This document shows, piece by piece, positions 43,755 to 51,683 of a DNA stretch of 64,000 nt. The notes beneath the pieces were generated by a model. The model saw only the letters and a list, made by a program, of their open reading frames with translations. It searched no databases and was not told where the DNA came from. The position numbers and the translations under genes were made by a program. The DNA comes from Aureivirga marina (GTDB taxonomy: Bacteria > Bacteroidota > Bacteroidia > Flavobacteriales > Flavobacteriaceae), in contig NZ_JADPIB010000004.1 in NCBI RefSeq assembly GCF_015767265.1, positions 248,001 to 312,000 on the forward strand. Direction: 5' to 3'. How positions within the stretch are numbered: position 1 is the stretch's first letter; each line of letters begins with the position of its first letter.

Positions 43755-44753
43755 ATGTGGTATGAAAAATTAATTGGATGTGAAGAAGTTTCTTCAACTT
43801 ATGTGAGAAAAAATATAGAAATAAAAGGAAATAAATTGATTTCTAAAGTAAATGGAAAATCCTATCAATTTGGAAAATTAGAAGTTCCAACTTTGAAAGA
43901 ATTAAAAGAATATTCTTTTTCTAAAACTTCTTTAAAAGGAAAAATTAAAATTGGTGAACTTATTGGAAATGTTCAGGAATATCATATGGATTCTGAAAAT
44001 AAAAATGCTGTTTTTCAAGCTGCTTCTCAATTTAATTTATTAGAAATGGTTGGCCCAGATGTAACTCCAGAAAAAGGAGTTTCTATTTATGCTTTTGATC
44101 ATACACAAGGTCCTGCTTGCGCAATTGCATGTGGAGCAGGAACAATTTATCGAAATTATTTTGCTGAGGTAAATAATAAAATCGGGCAAACATATGATAA
44201 TCAAATTGATTGCTTGGATTTGATTGGAGAAGAATTAGGGAATTCGGAAAATCAATTCTGGGAAATGAAAAATGGTTATGTGATTACGACAGAAGAAAAA
44301 CTACAACAGATTAATCAGAAATTAAAAGATTTAAACCAAACAGAAAGAGAAGAATTAAAAGATAAATTAAAAGTAGGAATCCAATGGAATACTGAAGTAA
44401 CAATAGCAAATTCAGAACAAATTGTTTCGCAAGTTTATTGTTCTGCTTTGCCTGTAGCTTATTCTTTTCTTTCAGAAGAAACTTGGGAATTGTTTGCTAG
44501 AATTGTTTTAGAAGCAACTTATGAAGCAACTTTTTACGCTGCTTTGCAAAATTTTGAAAAAACAGGTTGTAATAAATTGTTTTTAACTTTAGTTGGTGGT
44601 GGAGCTTTTGGAAACAAAATGGAATGGATTATGGAATCTATTGAAAAGGTTTTGAAAAAGTTTGAAAATACATCATTGGAAGTGAATTTTATTAGTTATG
44701 GTAAATCAAAAGTTGAAGTTCAAAATTTAATTTACAAGTTTAGCTATAAATAA
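43755..44753 (+). CDS. Unknown protein, possibly macrodomain-related
   Basis: 332 aa, no signal peptide or membrane helix. I do not recognise the family with certainty. Segments NAVFQAASQFNLLEMVGPDVTP, GPACAIACGAGTIYRNYFAEV and LFLTLVGGGAFGNKMEWIMESI recall the NAAN, glycine-rich and GGGxFG loops of ADP-ribose-binding macrodomains or PARG-like proteins. The middle (EEKLQQINQKLKDLNQTEREELKDKLK) is a charged helical insert. If the relation holds, it would bind or remove ADP-ribose in the cytoplasm. The start is only 6 bp after the MBL-fold gene, so the two are co-transcribed although one is exported and the other is not. Confidence 0.55.
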   Translation: MWYEKLIGCEEVSSTYVRKNIEIKGNKLISKVNGKSYQFGKLEVPTLKELKEYSFSKTSLKGKIKIGELIGNVQEYHMDSENKNAVFQAASQFNLLEMVGPDVTPEKGVSIYAFDHTQGPACAIACGAGTIYRNYFAEVNNKIGQTYDNQIDCLDLIGEELGNSENQFWEMKNGYVITTEEKLQQINQKLKDLNQTEREELKDKLKVGIQWNTEVTIANSEQIVSQVYCSALPVAYSFLSEETWELFARIVLEATYEATFYAALQNFEKTGCNKLFLTLVGGGAFGNKMEWIMESIEKVLKKFENTSLEVNFISYGKSKVEVQNLIYKFSYK

Positions 44754-44772
44754 AAAACACGGAAAAAGGGGA

Positions 44773-44803
44773 TTGAATTAGTTGATTTATACTTGTATTT
44801 TTG
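44773..44803 (+). promoter_or_regulatory. Promoter of the SH3-domain protein gene
   Basis: TTG (44773-44775), 20 bases, then TATTTTTG (44796-44803); the ATG follows 18 bases later at 44822. Confidence 0.4.
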
Positions 44804-44821
44804 TTCGAAAATTAAAATAAA

Positions 44822-45526
44822 ATGAAAAAGAAATTAGCTTTTATAATCGCCTTTTTATTGGTAAATATTCAGATTTGTTTGAGTCAAAAAATAAATGAAG
44901 AATTGTTTGTGATTAATTTAAAAGGAGCAAAAATTTATGAAAAACCTACTTTTGATTCAAAAACTGTTTCTGTTTTAGAATTAGGAAAACCGATTATAGT
45001 AGAAAAAGTAATTGAAACAAAAGAAGAATTTAAAATTGGAAAAGGATTTTCTTTAAAAGGAAAGTGGATTAAATCAAAAAGATTAAAAGGATATGTTTTT
45101 AGTTCAGATTTTTCTTTGATTGAACCTAAAATTTCGATTACTCATGGAAGATTAAAAAGTATCGATTTAAAAGGTGAAGAACTTAAGGTAGAAAAAGAGG
45201 AAAAAATGATTGAAGCAGTTGATGGAACTAAATATAAAAAAGAATTTGAATATACTTTTTACACAAATGCAACATATGTATATTCCACTTTAGATGGTTG
45301 TTTTGATCATGAAACTAGATATAAAAATTTAAAGTTAAATGAAGTATATCATCAAATGTTGAGTGATTATAGAATGGCATTAGAATCCAGTGATTTTATT
45401 CTTCCAAATTTTTTAAAGAAAACAAATAATAGAGTCGATTTTAATTCAGAAGGTGGAGCAAATGAATTACATATTTTATTATTAAAAAACGGAGAAATTA
45501 TCGTAGCATCTTATGATTGTACTTAA
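44822..45526 (+). CDS. Secreted bacterial SH3-domain protein
   Basis: 234 aa with signal peptide KKKLAFIIAFLLVNIQICLS. Residues about 30-100 form an SH3b-type domain: GAKIYEKPTFDSKTVSVLELGKPIIVEK, then GKWIKSKRLKGYVFSSDFSLIEP. In bacteria such domains bind peptidoglycan peptides or serve as adaptors. The remaining ~130 residues (FEYTFYTNATYVYSTLDGCFDHETRYKNL) are not recognised and hold two cysteines. Own promoter and terminator, so it seems to be a separate unit. Confidence 0.75.
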   Translation: MKKKLAFIIAFLLVNIQICLSQKINEELFVINLKGAKIYEKPTFDSKTVSVLELGKPIIVEKVIETKEEFKIGKGFSLKGKWIKSKRLKGYVFSSDFSLIEPKISITHGRLKSIDLKGEELKVEKEEKMIEAVDGTKYKKEFEYTFYTNATYVYSTLDGCFDHETRYKNLKLNEVYHQMLSDYRMALESSDFILPNFLKKTNNRVDFNSEGGANELHILLLKNGEIIVASYDCT

Positions 45527-45551
45527 GAAGAATCATAAATTAAAGTCAGTT

Positions 45552-45580
45552 AAATCCAATGTTATGCATTGGATTTTTTT
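45552..45580 (+). terminator. Terminator of the SH3-domain gene
   Basis: AAATCCAATG (45552-45561) pairs with CATTGGATTT (45567-45576), loop of five bases, then Ts. Confidence 0.9.
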
Positions 45581-45645
45581 GTTTTATGATATATGTTCTT
45601 TCTTATAATTTCAAAAAAGTTATTTTTGAACAATAAAGTTAAAAT

Positions 45646-46635
45646 ATGCGCTTTATAATATTAAATAGAAAAAAGAAAATGAGTTTAAGAAGCTATAAAT
45701 TCACATATCAATTATATAATTTTTTCAAGAAAGATCAATTAAAACATAATATTCCTTTTTATAAAAAATATAACTTAAATAAAAAGTATTATTCTTCAAT
45801 TTCTAGTGAAGATTTTATAGGAATTGATTCTCCGCCAAATTTATATGATGTTAAAGATTCTAAAGAAGAATTACCTAAAAAGAAAACTTTTCAAACGTTA
45901 GATGACAAAACACAAAACGAACTTTTGTCTTGGTCAGATGATGGTTATGTTGTATTGGAAAACTTTTTTTCTGAGGAAGAAATTGAAAGCTATAAACAAG
46001 AAATTGATGATTTATTAGAAAGTGGAAAAGTAAAGTTTCGATATGGAAATAAGATAATGTTTGCAATTCATCATTCAAAAACATTGAGAAGTGCTGGAAA
46101 CAATAAAAAATTACTTCAAATTTTAAGTCTTTTGATGGACAAAAATGTGGAATTATTTCAGAGTATTAATTTCATTGAAGGAAGTCAACAAAGAACACAT
46201 TCGGATTCTATTCATATGACAACTTTTCCATACGGGAATTTAATTGCAGTTTGGGTTGCATTGGAAGATATAAAACCAGATTCTGGACCTTTACATTATT
46301 ATCCAAAATCGCATAAATTGCCTTATATTCATAATCGAGATTATGATAATGTAGGGACGAAATATAAGATTGGAGATAAATTGTATAATAAATATGAAGA
46401 TTGCATAGAAGATGTTTTAAGAAAAACAGATTTAGAAAAGAAAATATTTTTACCTAAAAAGGGAGATTTATTGATTTGGCACGCAAATTTATTACATGGA
46501 GGAGAAAAAGTTACGAATGAAAATAGTACAAGAAAAAGTATGGTTTTTCATTATTACACAGATGATGCAATTTGTTTTCATGAAATTTCTCAAAGACCAA
46601 CATTAAAAAATAAAAAATTGATTGTGAAAGATTAA
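45646..46635 (+). CDS. Phytanoyl-CoA dioxygenase (PhyH) family protein
   Basis: 329 aa from the ATG at 45646; a second ATG at 45679 (after AAAGAAA) would give 318 aa and may be the true start. Fe(II)/2-oxoglutarate dioxygenase of the PhyH type: DDGYVVLENFFSEEEIESYKQEIDDLL is the usual entry, HSD (185-187) gives two iron ligands, His284 in NLLHGGEKV the third, and Arg in NSTRKSMVFHYY should bind 2-oxoglutarate. SGPLHYYPKSHK is the family loop. Substrate unknown; bacterial relatives hydroxylate secondary metabolites or osmolytes. TATTTTTG at 45621-45628 is a probable -7 box. Confidence 0.85.
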   Translation: MRFIILNRKKKMSLRSYKFTYQLYNFFKKDQLKHNIPFYKKYNLNKKYYSSISSEDFIGIDSPPNLYDVKDSKEELPKKKTFQTLDDKTQNELLSWSDDGYVVLENFFSEEEIESYKQEIDDLLESGKVKFRYGNKIMFAIHHSKTLRSAGNNKKLLQILSLLMDKNVELFQSINFIEGSQQRTHSDSIHMTTFPYGNLIAVWVALEDIKPDSGPLHYYPKSHKLPYIHNRDYDNVGTKYKIGDKLYNKYEDCIEDVLRKTDLEKKIFLPKKGDLLIWHANLLHGGEKVTNENSTRKSMVFHYYTDDAICFHEISQRPTLKNKKLIVKD

Positions 46636-46646
46636 ATTAAAGTCAA

Positions 46647-47195
46647 ATGAAATTTAAAGATAAAAGAGTAGATAAAATGCTTTCAAAAAAGAATCTAAAA
46701 ATTGAAAGTATATTTTATAGTCCAATTAAATCTTGGTTACTCCTTTATTTTATCATTATTGGTTTGGCTTTACAAATACTTTTACTTGCAATCAGCTTGA
46801 TTTTTTCTTATATCGAATTGTATACATTTGGAATTTTACTGATTATTTTTGGATTACAATACATACTAGCTTCGATGAAAAGCAATAGTTTTGCTTTAAA
46901 CTCTGAAGATTTATTTGTTATAAATTCTAATTTTCCTTTTCGAAAGATAAAATCATTCAAAATATCAGAAATAAAAAAAATTAAACTTTCAAGTGAAAAT
47001 ATATATTCTTTATTTTTCATTGGAATTATTGAAGTAAATTATATAGAAATTTATTTTGAAAATAATGTTTATAGATTTTATTGCATAGGATTAGAATTAG
47101 ACGATTATGAGGAAGGATGGATTGAAAAAACTATGGAGGATTTTCAAGAAATTTTGAAGGAAAAAGAGATAAAAACAGAATGGCTATTTGATTAA
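46647..47195 (+). CDS. Two-helix membrane protein, unknown
   Basis: 182 aa. Two adjacent membrane segments (SWLLLYFIIIGLALQILLLAISLIFSYI, LYTFGILLIIFGLQYILA), then a beta-rich soluble part (ALNSEDLFVINSNFPFRKIKSFKISEIKKIKLS) that resembles bacterial PH-like domains, and an acidic helical end. No diagnostic motif. It starts 11 bp after the PhyH gene and overlaps the start region of the next frame, suggesting one transcript. Confidence 0.7.
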   Translation: MKFKDKRVDKMLSKKNLKIESIFYSPIKSWLLLYFIIIGLALQILLLAISLIFSYIELYTFGILLIIFGLQYILASMKSNSFALNSEDLFVINSNFPFRKIKSFKISEIKKIKLSSENIYSLFFIGIIEVNYIEIYFENNVYRFYCIGLELDDYEEGWIEKTMEDFQEILKEKEIKTEWLFD

Positions 47196-47229
47196 GAGAG
47201 AATTATACTTAAAAATAAAAAAGAGCAAA

Positions 47230-48495
47230 ATGAAATTATTTAACATTTTTAAATCAAAAAAGAAAGAAGAAAAAATCGATGCAAACCTTCTTGTTTTGCA
47301 AAAACTAAAAGAAAAAATTGAAGAAAAAGGAATTGCTGTAGAATTTTCTACAAAATATGCTGCATTAATTGTTGCTTCTAAAATAGAAATCGCTACTGCA
47401 ATTATGCCTGGTGAACATCATCAAGCAATGTTACCTGTGATATTTTTTACGATTAATGAAAAATATTTTCCAAAAGGAATTGAAGCAAGTTTGGTTGGTT
47501 TAGGGAATTCTATAGAAGAAAAAGTAAATTCTGTTATAGAAAATTATATAGAATTTATTTTTGAAACTATTTATAGAAGTTTTTCAGAAAATCATAATGA
47601 AGGTTTAGATTTTAAAACTACTAAAGAAAGAGAAATTTTATGGCATGTCAATTCGAGTGATTTAATTTTACAAGGAAAATGGAATAATTCGAATATTGAA
47701 GAAGGTTTATTTTCAAAAGTAGAAGCTAAATTGAAAGAAAATTTAGTAGATAAAAAACTGAATTGGCTGAAAATATATGTTGCAAGACAAGCAGATGGAG
47801 AGATTACAAGTGAATGTTTATTGAATAATGAGATTTGGGAAGAAGGTCAAGAAATTATTAAAGAATATGCTAAAACTTGGGATGATGAAAGTATTTTTCT
47901 ATCGCAAAAACAATTTATTGTACTAAGAAGATGTGATGCATTTGATATTGAAGATGAAAATAAAACGAAAGTAACACAGAAATCTCCAACAGAATATTTT
48001 CACAAATTAATTGAAGAACCAACAAAAGAAAATTATATCAAAATTCGAGATGTAATTTTTGAAAATCCTAGTTTTAATCCTTATTCAGAAGATTTAAATG
48101 AAATTGAATCTTTATTTGAAGAAGAAAAATATGAAGAAGTTTCTAATTATTTGAATTTAGATATTTTACTTTCACCAAGAGCACATTTTTATATGGCTTT
48201 TGCTTTTAAAAAGTTAAAAAATGAAATGGGTGAAAAATCTGAAATTTATATTTATCAATCAATTCTTCAAGCAATAAGCTCCACAGGTGATGGAACGAAA
48301 AAAAATCCTTTTTTAATTGTAAGAATTTCGGATGAAAGAGATTTAATTCAATATTTAGGAGAAGAATTTAGTAGTCAACAATTAGTTTCAGAAGATGGAA
48401 AATTTTATGATGTTATATCTTGTGTTTCTGGGAAGAAATTTTACTTTGATATTACTAAAACTTACCAAAGATTAAAAGAAACAATGAATTCATAG
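47230..48495 (+). CDS. DUF6348-DUF4919 two-domain protein
   Basis: 421 aa from the ATG at 47230, just after AAGAGC; earlier in-frame codons overlap the previous gene. Lys-rich start, no signal peptide. The N-terminal part (VFFTI after MPGEHHQAMLPV, EKVNSVIENYIEFIFETIYRSF) fits DUF6348 as I remember it. From about residue 265, PTEYFHKLIEEPTKENYIKIRD, ARAHFYMAFAFKKL-type helices, then STGDGTKKNPFLIVRISDERDLIQYLG and YFDITKTYQRLKE match DUF4919. Both families have no known function. The fusion suggests that they work together. Confidence 0.65.
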   Translation: MKLFNIFKSKKKEEKIDANLLVLQKLKEKIEEKGIAVEFSTKYAALIVASKIEIATAIMPGEHHQAMLPVIFFTINEKYFPKGIEASLVGLGNSIEEKVNSVIENYIEFIFETIYRSFSENHNEGLDFKTTKEREILWHVNSSDLILQGKWNNSNIEEGLFSKVEAKLKENLVDKKLNWLKIYVARQADGEITSECLLNNEIWEEGQEIIKEYAKTWDDESIFLSQKQFIVLRRCDAFDIEDENKTKVTQKSPTEYFHKLIEEPTKENYIKIRDVIFENPSFNPYSEDLNEIESLFEEEKYEEVSNYLNLDILLSPRAHFYMAFAFKKLKNEMGEKSEIYIYQSILQAISSTGDGTKKNPFLIVRISDERDLIQYLGEEFSSQQLVSEDGKFYDVISCVSGKKFYFDITKTYQRLKETMNS

Positions 48496-48515
48496 TTTTG
48501 AGATAAAATAAAAAC

Positions 48516-48552
48516 AAAACAACATTTTAGTAAATGAAATGTTGTTTTTTTA
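48516..48552 (+). terminator. Terminator of the PhyH-to-DUF4919 transcript
   Basis: AAAACAACATTT (48516-48527) and AAATGTTGTTTT (48537-48548) form a stem followed by Ts. Confidence 0.8.
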
Positions 48553-48733
48553 TGCTTTAAATCTATAAAATCTCGATAAATAATTTTAAAATTAAAAAAT
48601 AATAATTGTAATTTAAATTGCTTTAATTCAGTTGGATAAATAATTTTTATTTTCATTTATATGGAAAAATATATTTTAAAAGTGTAACAAATAATTCAAA
48701 CAGTCTACCAATTATTTGAAAATTATATTGAGT

Positions 48734-49228
48734 GTGGAAAAAGATTTAGAGAAAGATTTTTTAGATAAAATAGAAAAAAATCAAAATATTATTCATAAAA
48801 TTTGTCGGGCCTATACCTCGGATGAGGATTCGCACAAAGACTTGTTTCAAGAAATTACAATTCAACTTTGGCAAGCTTATGGTTCTTTTCGAGGCGAAGC
48901 AAAATTTACAACTTGGATGTACAGAGTTTCTCTGAATACAGCAATTAGTATTTATCGTAAAAAAAATCGGCAAGTAAATACAGCAAGTATCGACGAATAT
49001 AATTTTCAGGTAGCATATAAACCTTATGATTCCACAGAAGAAGAACAGCTGCAAATGATTTATAAAGCGATTCAACAATTATCAGATATTGATAAAGCTT
49101 TAATTCTGTTGTTTTTGGAAGATAAGAGTTTTAAAGAAATAGGAGAGACACTCGGAATTTCTTATGTAAATGCGAGAGTTAAAATGATGAGAGCGAAAGA
49201 AAAGTTGAAAAAAATTATTGGAGTTTAA
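48734..49228 (+). CDS. RNA polymerase sigma factor, ECF type
   Basis: 164 aa if the GTG at 48734 is used (EKDLEKDFLDKIEKNQN); TTG codons at 48716 and 48728 are alternatives and no ATG is available. Region 2: DLFQEITIQLWQAYGSFRGEAKFTTWMYRVSLNTAISIYRK. Region 4: QQLSDIDKALILLFLEDKSFKEIGETLGISYVNARVKMMRAKEKLKK. It is the first gene of an operon with a membrane protein (3 bp away) that is likely its anti-sigma factor. An ECF factor with its own controller usually answers to an envelope or stress signal. Confidence 0.92.
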   Translation: MEKDLEKDFLDKIEKNQNIIHKICRAYTSDEDSHKDLFQEITIQLWQAYGSFRGEAKFTTWMYRVSLNTAISIYRKKNRQVNTASIDEYNFQVAYKPYDSTEEEQLQMIYKAIQQLSDIDKALILLFLEDKSFKEIGETLGISYVNARVKMMRAKEKLKKIIGV

Positions 49229-49231
49229 AAA

Positions 49232-49846
49232 ATGAAGTTAGAAGATTTAAAAAATACATGGCAAAGTGCCGATCATATAAAGAATAAAGACAGTATTGAG
49301 TTTGAGAAATTCCTGTCTAAAAAACCTACGACAATTTTCACCAAAATTCGTAGAAATATAATCATTGAAACATTTATCAATATTATTTTTATGATTGGTC
49401 TTCCCTTTATTCCTTTGAAACCAACAGGGAAAGGAGAGTTGTTTTTCTGGGTAAATTATTTGATGGTTGCAATTATTTATATCGCACTTTTAATTAAAAT
49501 TAGAAAAATATTTAAAAGAGTAATTGTTTCAGATACACTTTTAGAAACCATTATTAAAACTAAAGACTTATATGAGAAATATATTAATATTTATAAATAT
49601 GTAAGTTACTTAATGGTTTTCCTTGGAATTTTATTAGGAATTATATTCAGATTTTACAGAGGAGAATCTAATACTTCTATTGCAGAATCTATGGAAGCAG
49701 AAAATTTAATGTATTTTTTCTTAGGGATAATTGGATTTAGTATCATTATGTTTTTTGCCGTGAAATATTACATCTATTTTGTATATGAAAAGCATTTAAT
49801 CACATTAAAAAGAAATTTAAACGAACTTATAAACATCGAAAAATGA
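49232..49846 (+). CDS. Four-helix membrane protein, probable anti-sigma partner
   Basis: 204 aa. Cytoplasmic N-terminal ~45 residues (KLEDLKNTWQSADHIKNKDSIEFEKFLS) and four membrane segments (TFINIIFMIGLPFIPL, WVNYLMVAIIYIALLI, YVSYLMVFLGILLGIIF, MYFFLGIIGFSIIMFFAV). The beginning KLEDLKxxWQ is common to membrane proteins encoded directly after Bacteroidota ECF sigma factors. No zinc HxxxCxxC anti-sigma motif. The assignment rests on operon position. It overlaps the TraB-like gene by 4 bp. Confidence 0.65.
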   Translation: MKLEDLKNTWQSADHIKNKDSIEFEKFLSKKPTTIFTKIRRNIIIETFINIIFMIGLPFIPLKPTGKGELFFWVNYLMVAIIYIALLIKIRKIFKRVIVSDTLLETIIKTKDLYEKYINIYKYVSYLMVFLGILLGIIFRFYRGESNTSIAESMEAENLMYFFLGIIGFSIIMFFAVKYYIYFVYEKHLITLKRNLNELINIEK

Positions 49847-50706
49847 AACTAATTTTAAGAATAACTTTTCTATTATTTTTAGTTGTAAATTATGGTTGTG
49901 CACAACAAAAATTAGAAAATTCAACGCTATGGAAAATTTCAGGAAATGGTTTAGAAAAACCTTCTTATTTGTTCGGAACAATTCACGTTTATTGTGGTGA
50001 AGTTCCTTTTGATAAAGAAGATTTAGAAGCAATGGATAAAACTGAACAATTAGCTTTAGAAGTTGATATGTCGAATCCAGCAGCAATGCAACAAGAAGTT
50101 TTTAAGTATTCTTTTTTGCCAACAGGAAAATCTATTACAGAATCATTGACAGCGCAAGAAGTAAAGAAATTAGATTCACTTTTTACTAAGAAAATAGGTG
50201 TGCCTTTTGCTACTTTTCAAACGATGAAGCCTATTTTAACTTCTAGCTTTTTGATTACGAAAATGATAGATTGTAAATCAATTATGAGTTATGAAGATGC
50301 AATTCTTCAAAAATTTAAAAAACAAAATAAAAAGATTTCTGGTTTAGAAACTATTTCAGATCAGATGAAAGCTTTAGATGCAATGCCTTTTGAACTTCAA
50401 GTACAAGGATTGAAAGATTTGGTAAATGAGCCTGATAAAATGAAATCATATTTAGAAAAAATGATTACTGTTTATGATCAAGAAAATATTGAAGAATTAC
50501 TTCTTGTGATGAATGAAGATGAAAGTTTTGATGAAGTATCTTCAAAAGCACTTTTAGATACGAGAAATAAAAATTGGATTCCAGTAATGAAAGAGAAAAT
50601 GAAAAAAGCACCAACTTTTTTCGCAGTTGGAGCAGGGCATTTAGCTGGAGAAAATGGATTGATTAATTTGTTACGAAAAGCAGGTTATACAGTAAAAGCA
50701 GAATAA
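49843..50706 (+). CDS. TraB/GumN family lipoprotein
   Basis: 287 aa. Signal KLILRITFLLFLVVNYGC with a cysteine followed by AQQK gives a likely lipobox. The Tiki/TraB fold is marked by SYLFGTIHVYC (first GxxH), EVDMSNPAAMQQ, KQNKKISGLETISDQM (second glycine-rich region with E) and FFAVGAGHLAGENGLINLLRKAGYTV (last GxxH). Some TraB/Tiki proteins are metal-dependent proteases; bacterial members are poorly known. It should sit at the outer membrane, facing the periplasm. Third gene of the sigma/anti-sigma operon, and so a possible target or modulator of that signal. Confidence 0.87.
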   Translation: MKLILRITFLLFLVVNYGCAQQKLENSTLWKISGNGLEKPSYLFGTIHVYCGEVPFDKEDLEAMDKTEQLALEVDMSNPAAMQQEVFKYSFLPTGKSITESLTAQEVKKLDSLFTKKIGVPFATFQTMKPILTSSFLITKMIDCKSIMSYEDAILQKFKKQNKKISGLETISDQMKALDAMPFELQVQGLKDLVNEPDKMKSYLEKMITVYDQENIEELLLVMNEDESFDEVSSKALLDTRNKNWIPVMKEKMKKAPTFFAVGAGHLAGENGLINLLRKAGYTVKAE

Positions 50707-50732
50707 ATACATAATAAACAAATCGATATCTG

Positions 50733-50776
50733 AAAGCACTTGGTTTAATTTGATTAAATCAAGTGTTTCTTTTTTA
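50733..50776 (+). terminator. Terminator of the sigma operon
   Basis: AAAGCACTTGGTTTAAT and ATTAAATCAAGTGTTT form a long stem with one G-U pair, then CTTTTTTA. Confidence 0.8.
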
Positions 50777-50819
50777 TCTACATATAACTTCTCTACATTT
50801 GCTTTAAACAAAGTAAAAA

Positions 50820-51548
50820 ATGAAAAAAACATATTTCAACTGGAGCTCTGGAAAAGATTCGGCTTTGGCTTTATATAAATTATTGCAAAATGAAGAATAT
50901 CAAGTGGATTTACTATTGACAACAGTAAATCAAGATACAGAACGCGTTTCAATGCATGGTTTGCGAATTGAACTTTTAGAAAGGCAATTAGAAAGTTTAA
51001 AAATTCCTTCAAAATTAATCCGATTGAGTGGAGATGTTTCAATGGAATCTTATAATAAAATCATGCAAGAAAATACTTTAGAATTGAAAGAAAAAGGTTT
51101 CGCTATTGCTGGTTTTGGTGATATTTTTCTAGAAGATTTGAAAGAATATAGAGAGAAAGAATTAGAAAAAGTAGGAATAAAAACAGTTTTTCCAATTTGG
51201 AAAGAAAATACAAAAGATGTTTTAAAGCAATTATTTAATTTAGGCTTTAAAGCAATCACTGTTTGTGTGAATGGAAAATTATTGGATGCATCTTATGTTG
51301 GTAGAATTGTAGATGAAGATTTTATTAATTCTTTGCCAGAAAATGTGGATCCTTGTGGAGAAAATGGTGAATTTCATACATTTGTTTTTGACGGGCCAAT
51401 TTTTTCAAAACCTATTGATTTTACAATTGGTGAAAAAGTTTTTAAAACCTATAAACCAGTTAAAGATGACTCAAATTGCTTCCAATCAGATGAAAAACAA
51501 GAATCTTGGGATACAGGATTTTGGTATTGTGATTTAATTCCGAAATAG
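50820..51548 (+). CDS. Dph6-related ATP pyrophosphatase
   Basis: 242 aa of the adenine-nucleotide alpha-hydrolase (PP-loop) superfamily. SSGKDS (residues 9-14) is the ATP pyrophosphate loop. GLRIELLERQLESLKIP, GFAIAGFGDIFLEDLKEYREKELEKVGIKTVFPIWK and NVDPCGENGEFHTFVFDGP match the diphthine-ammonia ligase (Dph6/MJ0570) family. Bacteria have no diphthamide, so the bacterial substrate is another carboxylate or thiol acceptor and is unknown to me. TACATTTG at 50794-50801 is a likely -7 box. Own terminator downstream. Confidence 0.92.
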   Translation: MKKTYFNWSSGKDSALALYKLLQNEEYQVDLLLTTVNQDTERVSMHGLRIELLERQLESLKIPSKLIRLSGDVSMESYNKIMQENTLELKEKGFAIAGFGDIFLEDLKEYREKELEKVGIKTVFPIWKENTKDVLKQLFNLGFKAITVCVNGKLLDASYVGRIVDEDFINSLPENVDPCGENGEFHTFVFDGPIFSKPIDFTIGEKVFKTYKPVKDDSNCFQSDEKQESWDTGFWYCDLIPK

Positions 51549-51582
51549 ACAAAAGAGAACATCTTCGATATTAATAAAATGG

Positions 51583-51631
51583 AAACTGATAAAAAATACG
51601 TTTAATTTAATGTGTTTATTATCAGTTTTTT
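51583..51631 (+). terminator. Terminator of the Dph6-like gene
   Basis: AAACTGATAA (51583-51592) pairs with TTATCAGTTT (51619-51628), then Ts; the 26-base loop is long. Confidence 0.6.
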
Positions 51632-51653
51632 AGTTAAATTTATAAAAGTGAGA

Positions 51654-51667
51654 GATTTAGCTAAATC
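51654..51667. promoter_or_regulatory. Perfect palindrome before the efflux operon
   Basis: GATTTAGCTAAATC, 14 bp, ends 16 bp before the TolC-like start codon. No regulator gene is adjacent; a TetR- or MarR-type protein encoded elsewhere could bind here. Confidence 0.4.
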
Positions 51668-51683
51668 CGTTAAAATGTAGAAG

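Noticed and set aside
41749-44753. HEPN-type and macrodomain-like genes as a toxin-antitoxin (DarTG-like) pair
   Set aside because: They are 1.5 kb apart with a terminator and an exported protein gene between, so no direct pairing.
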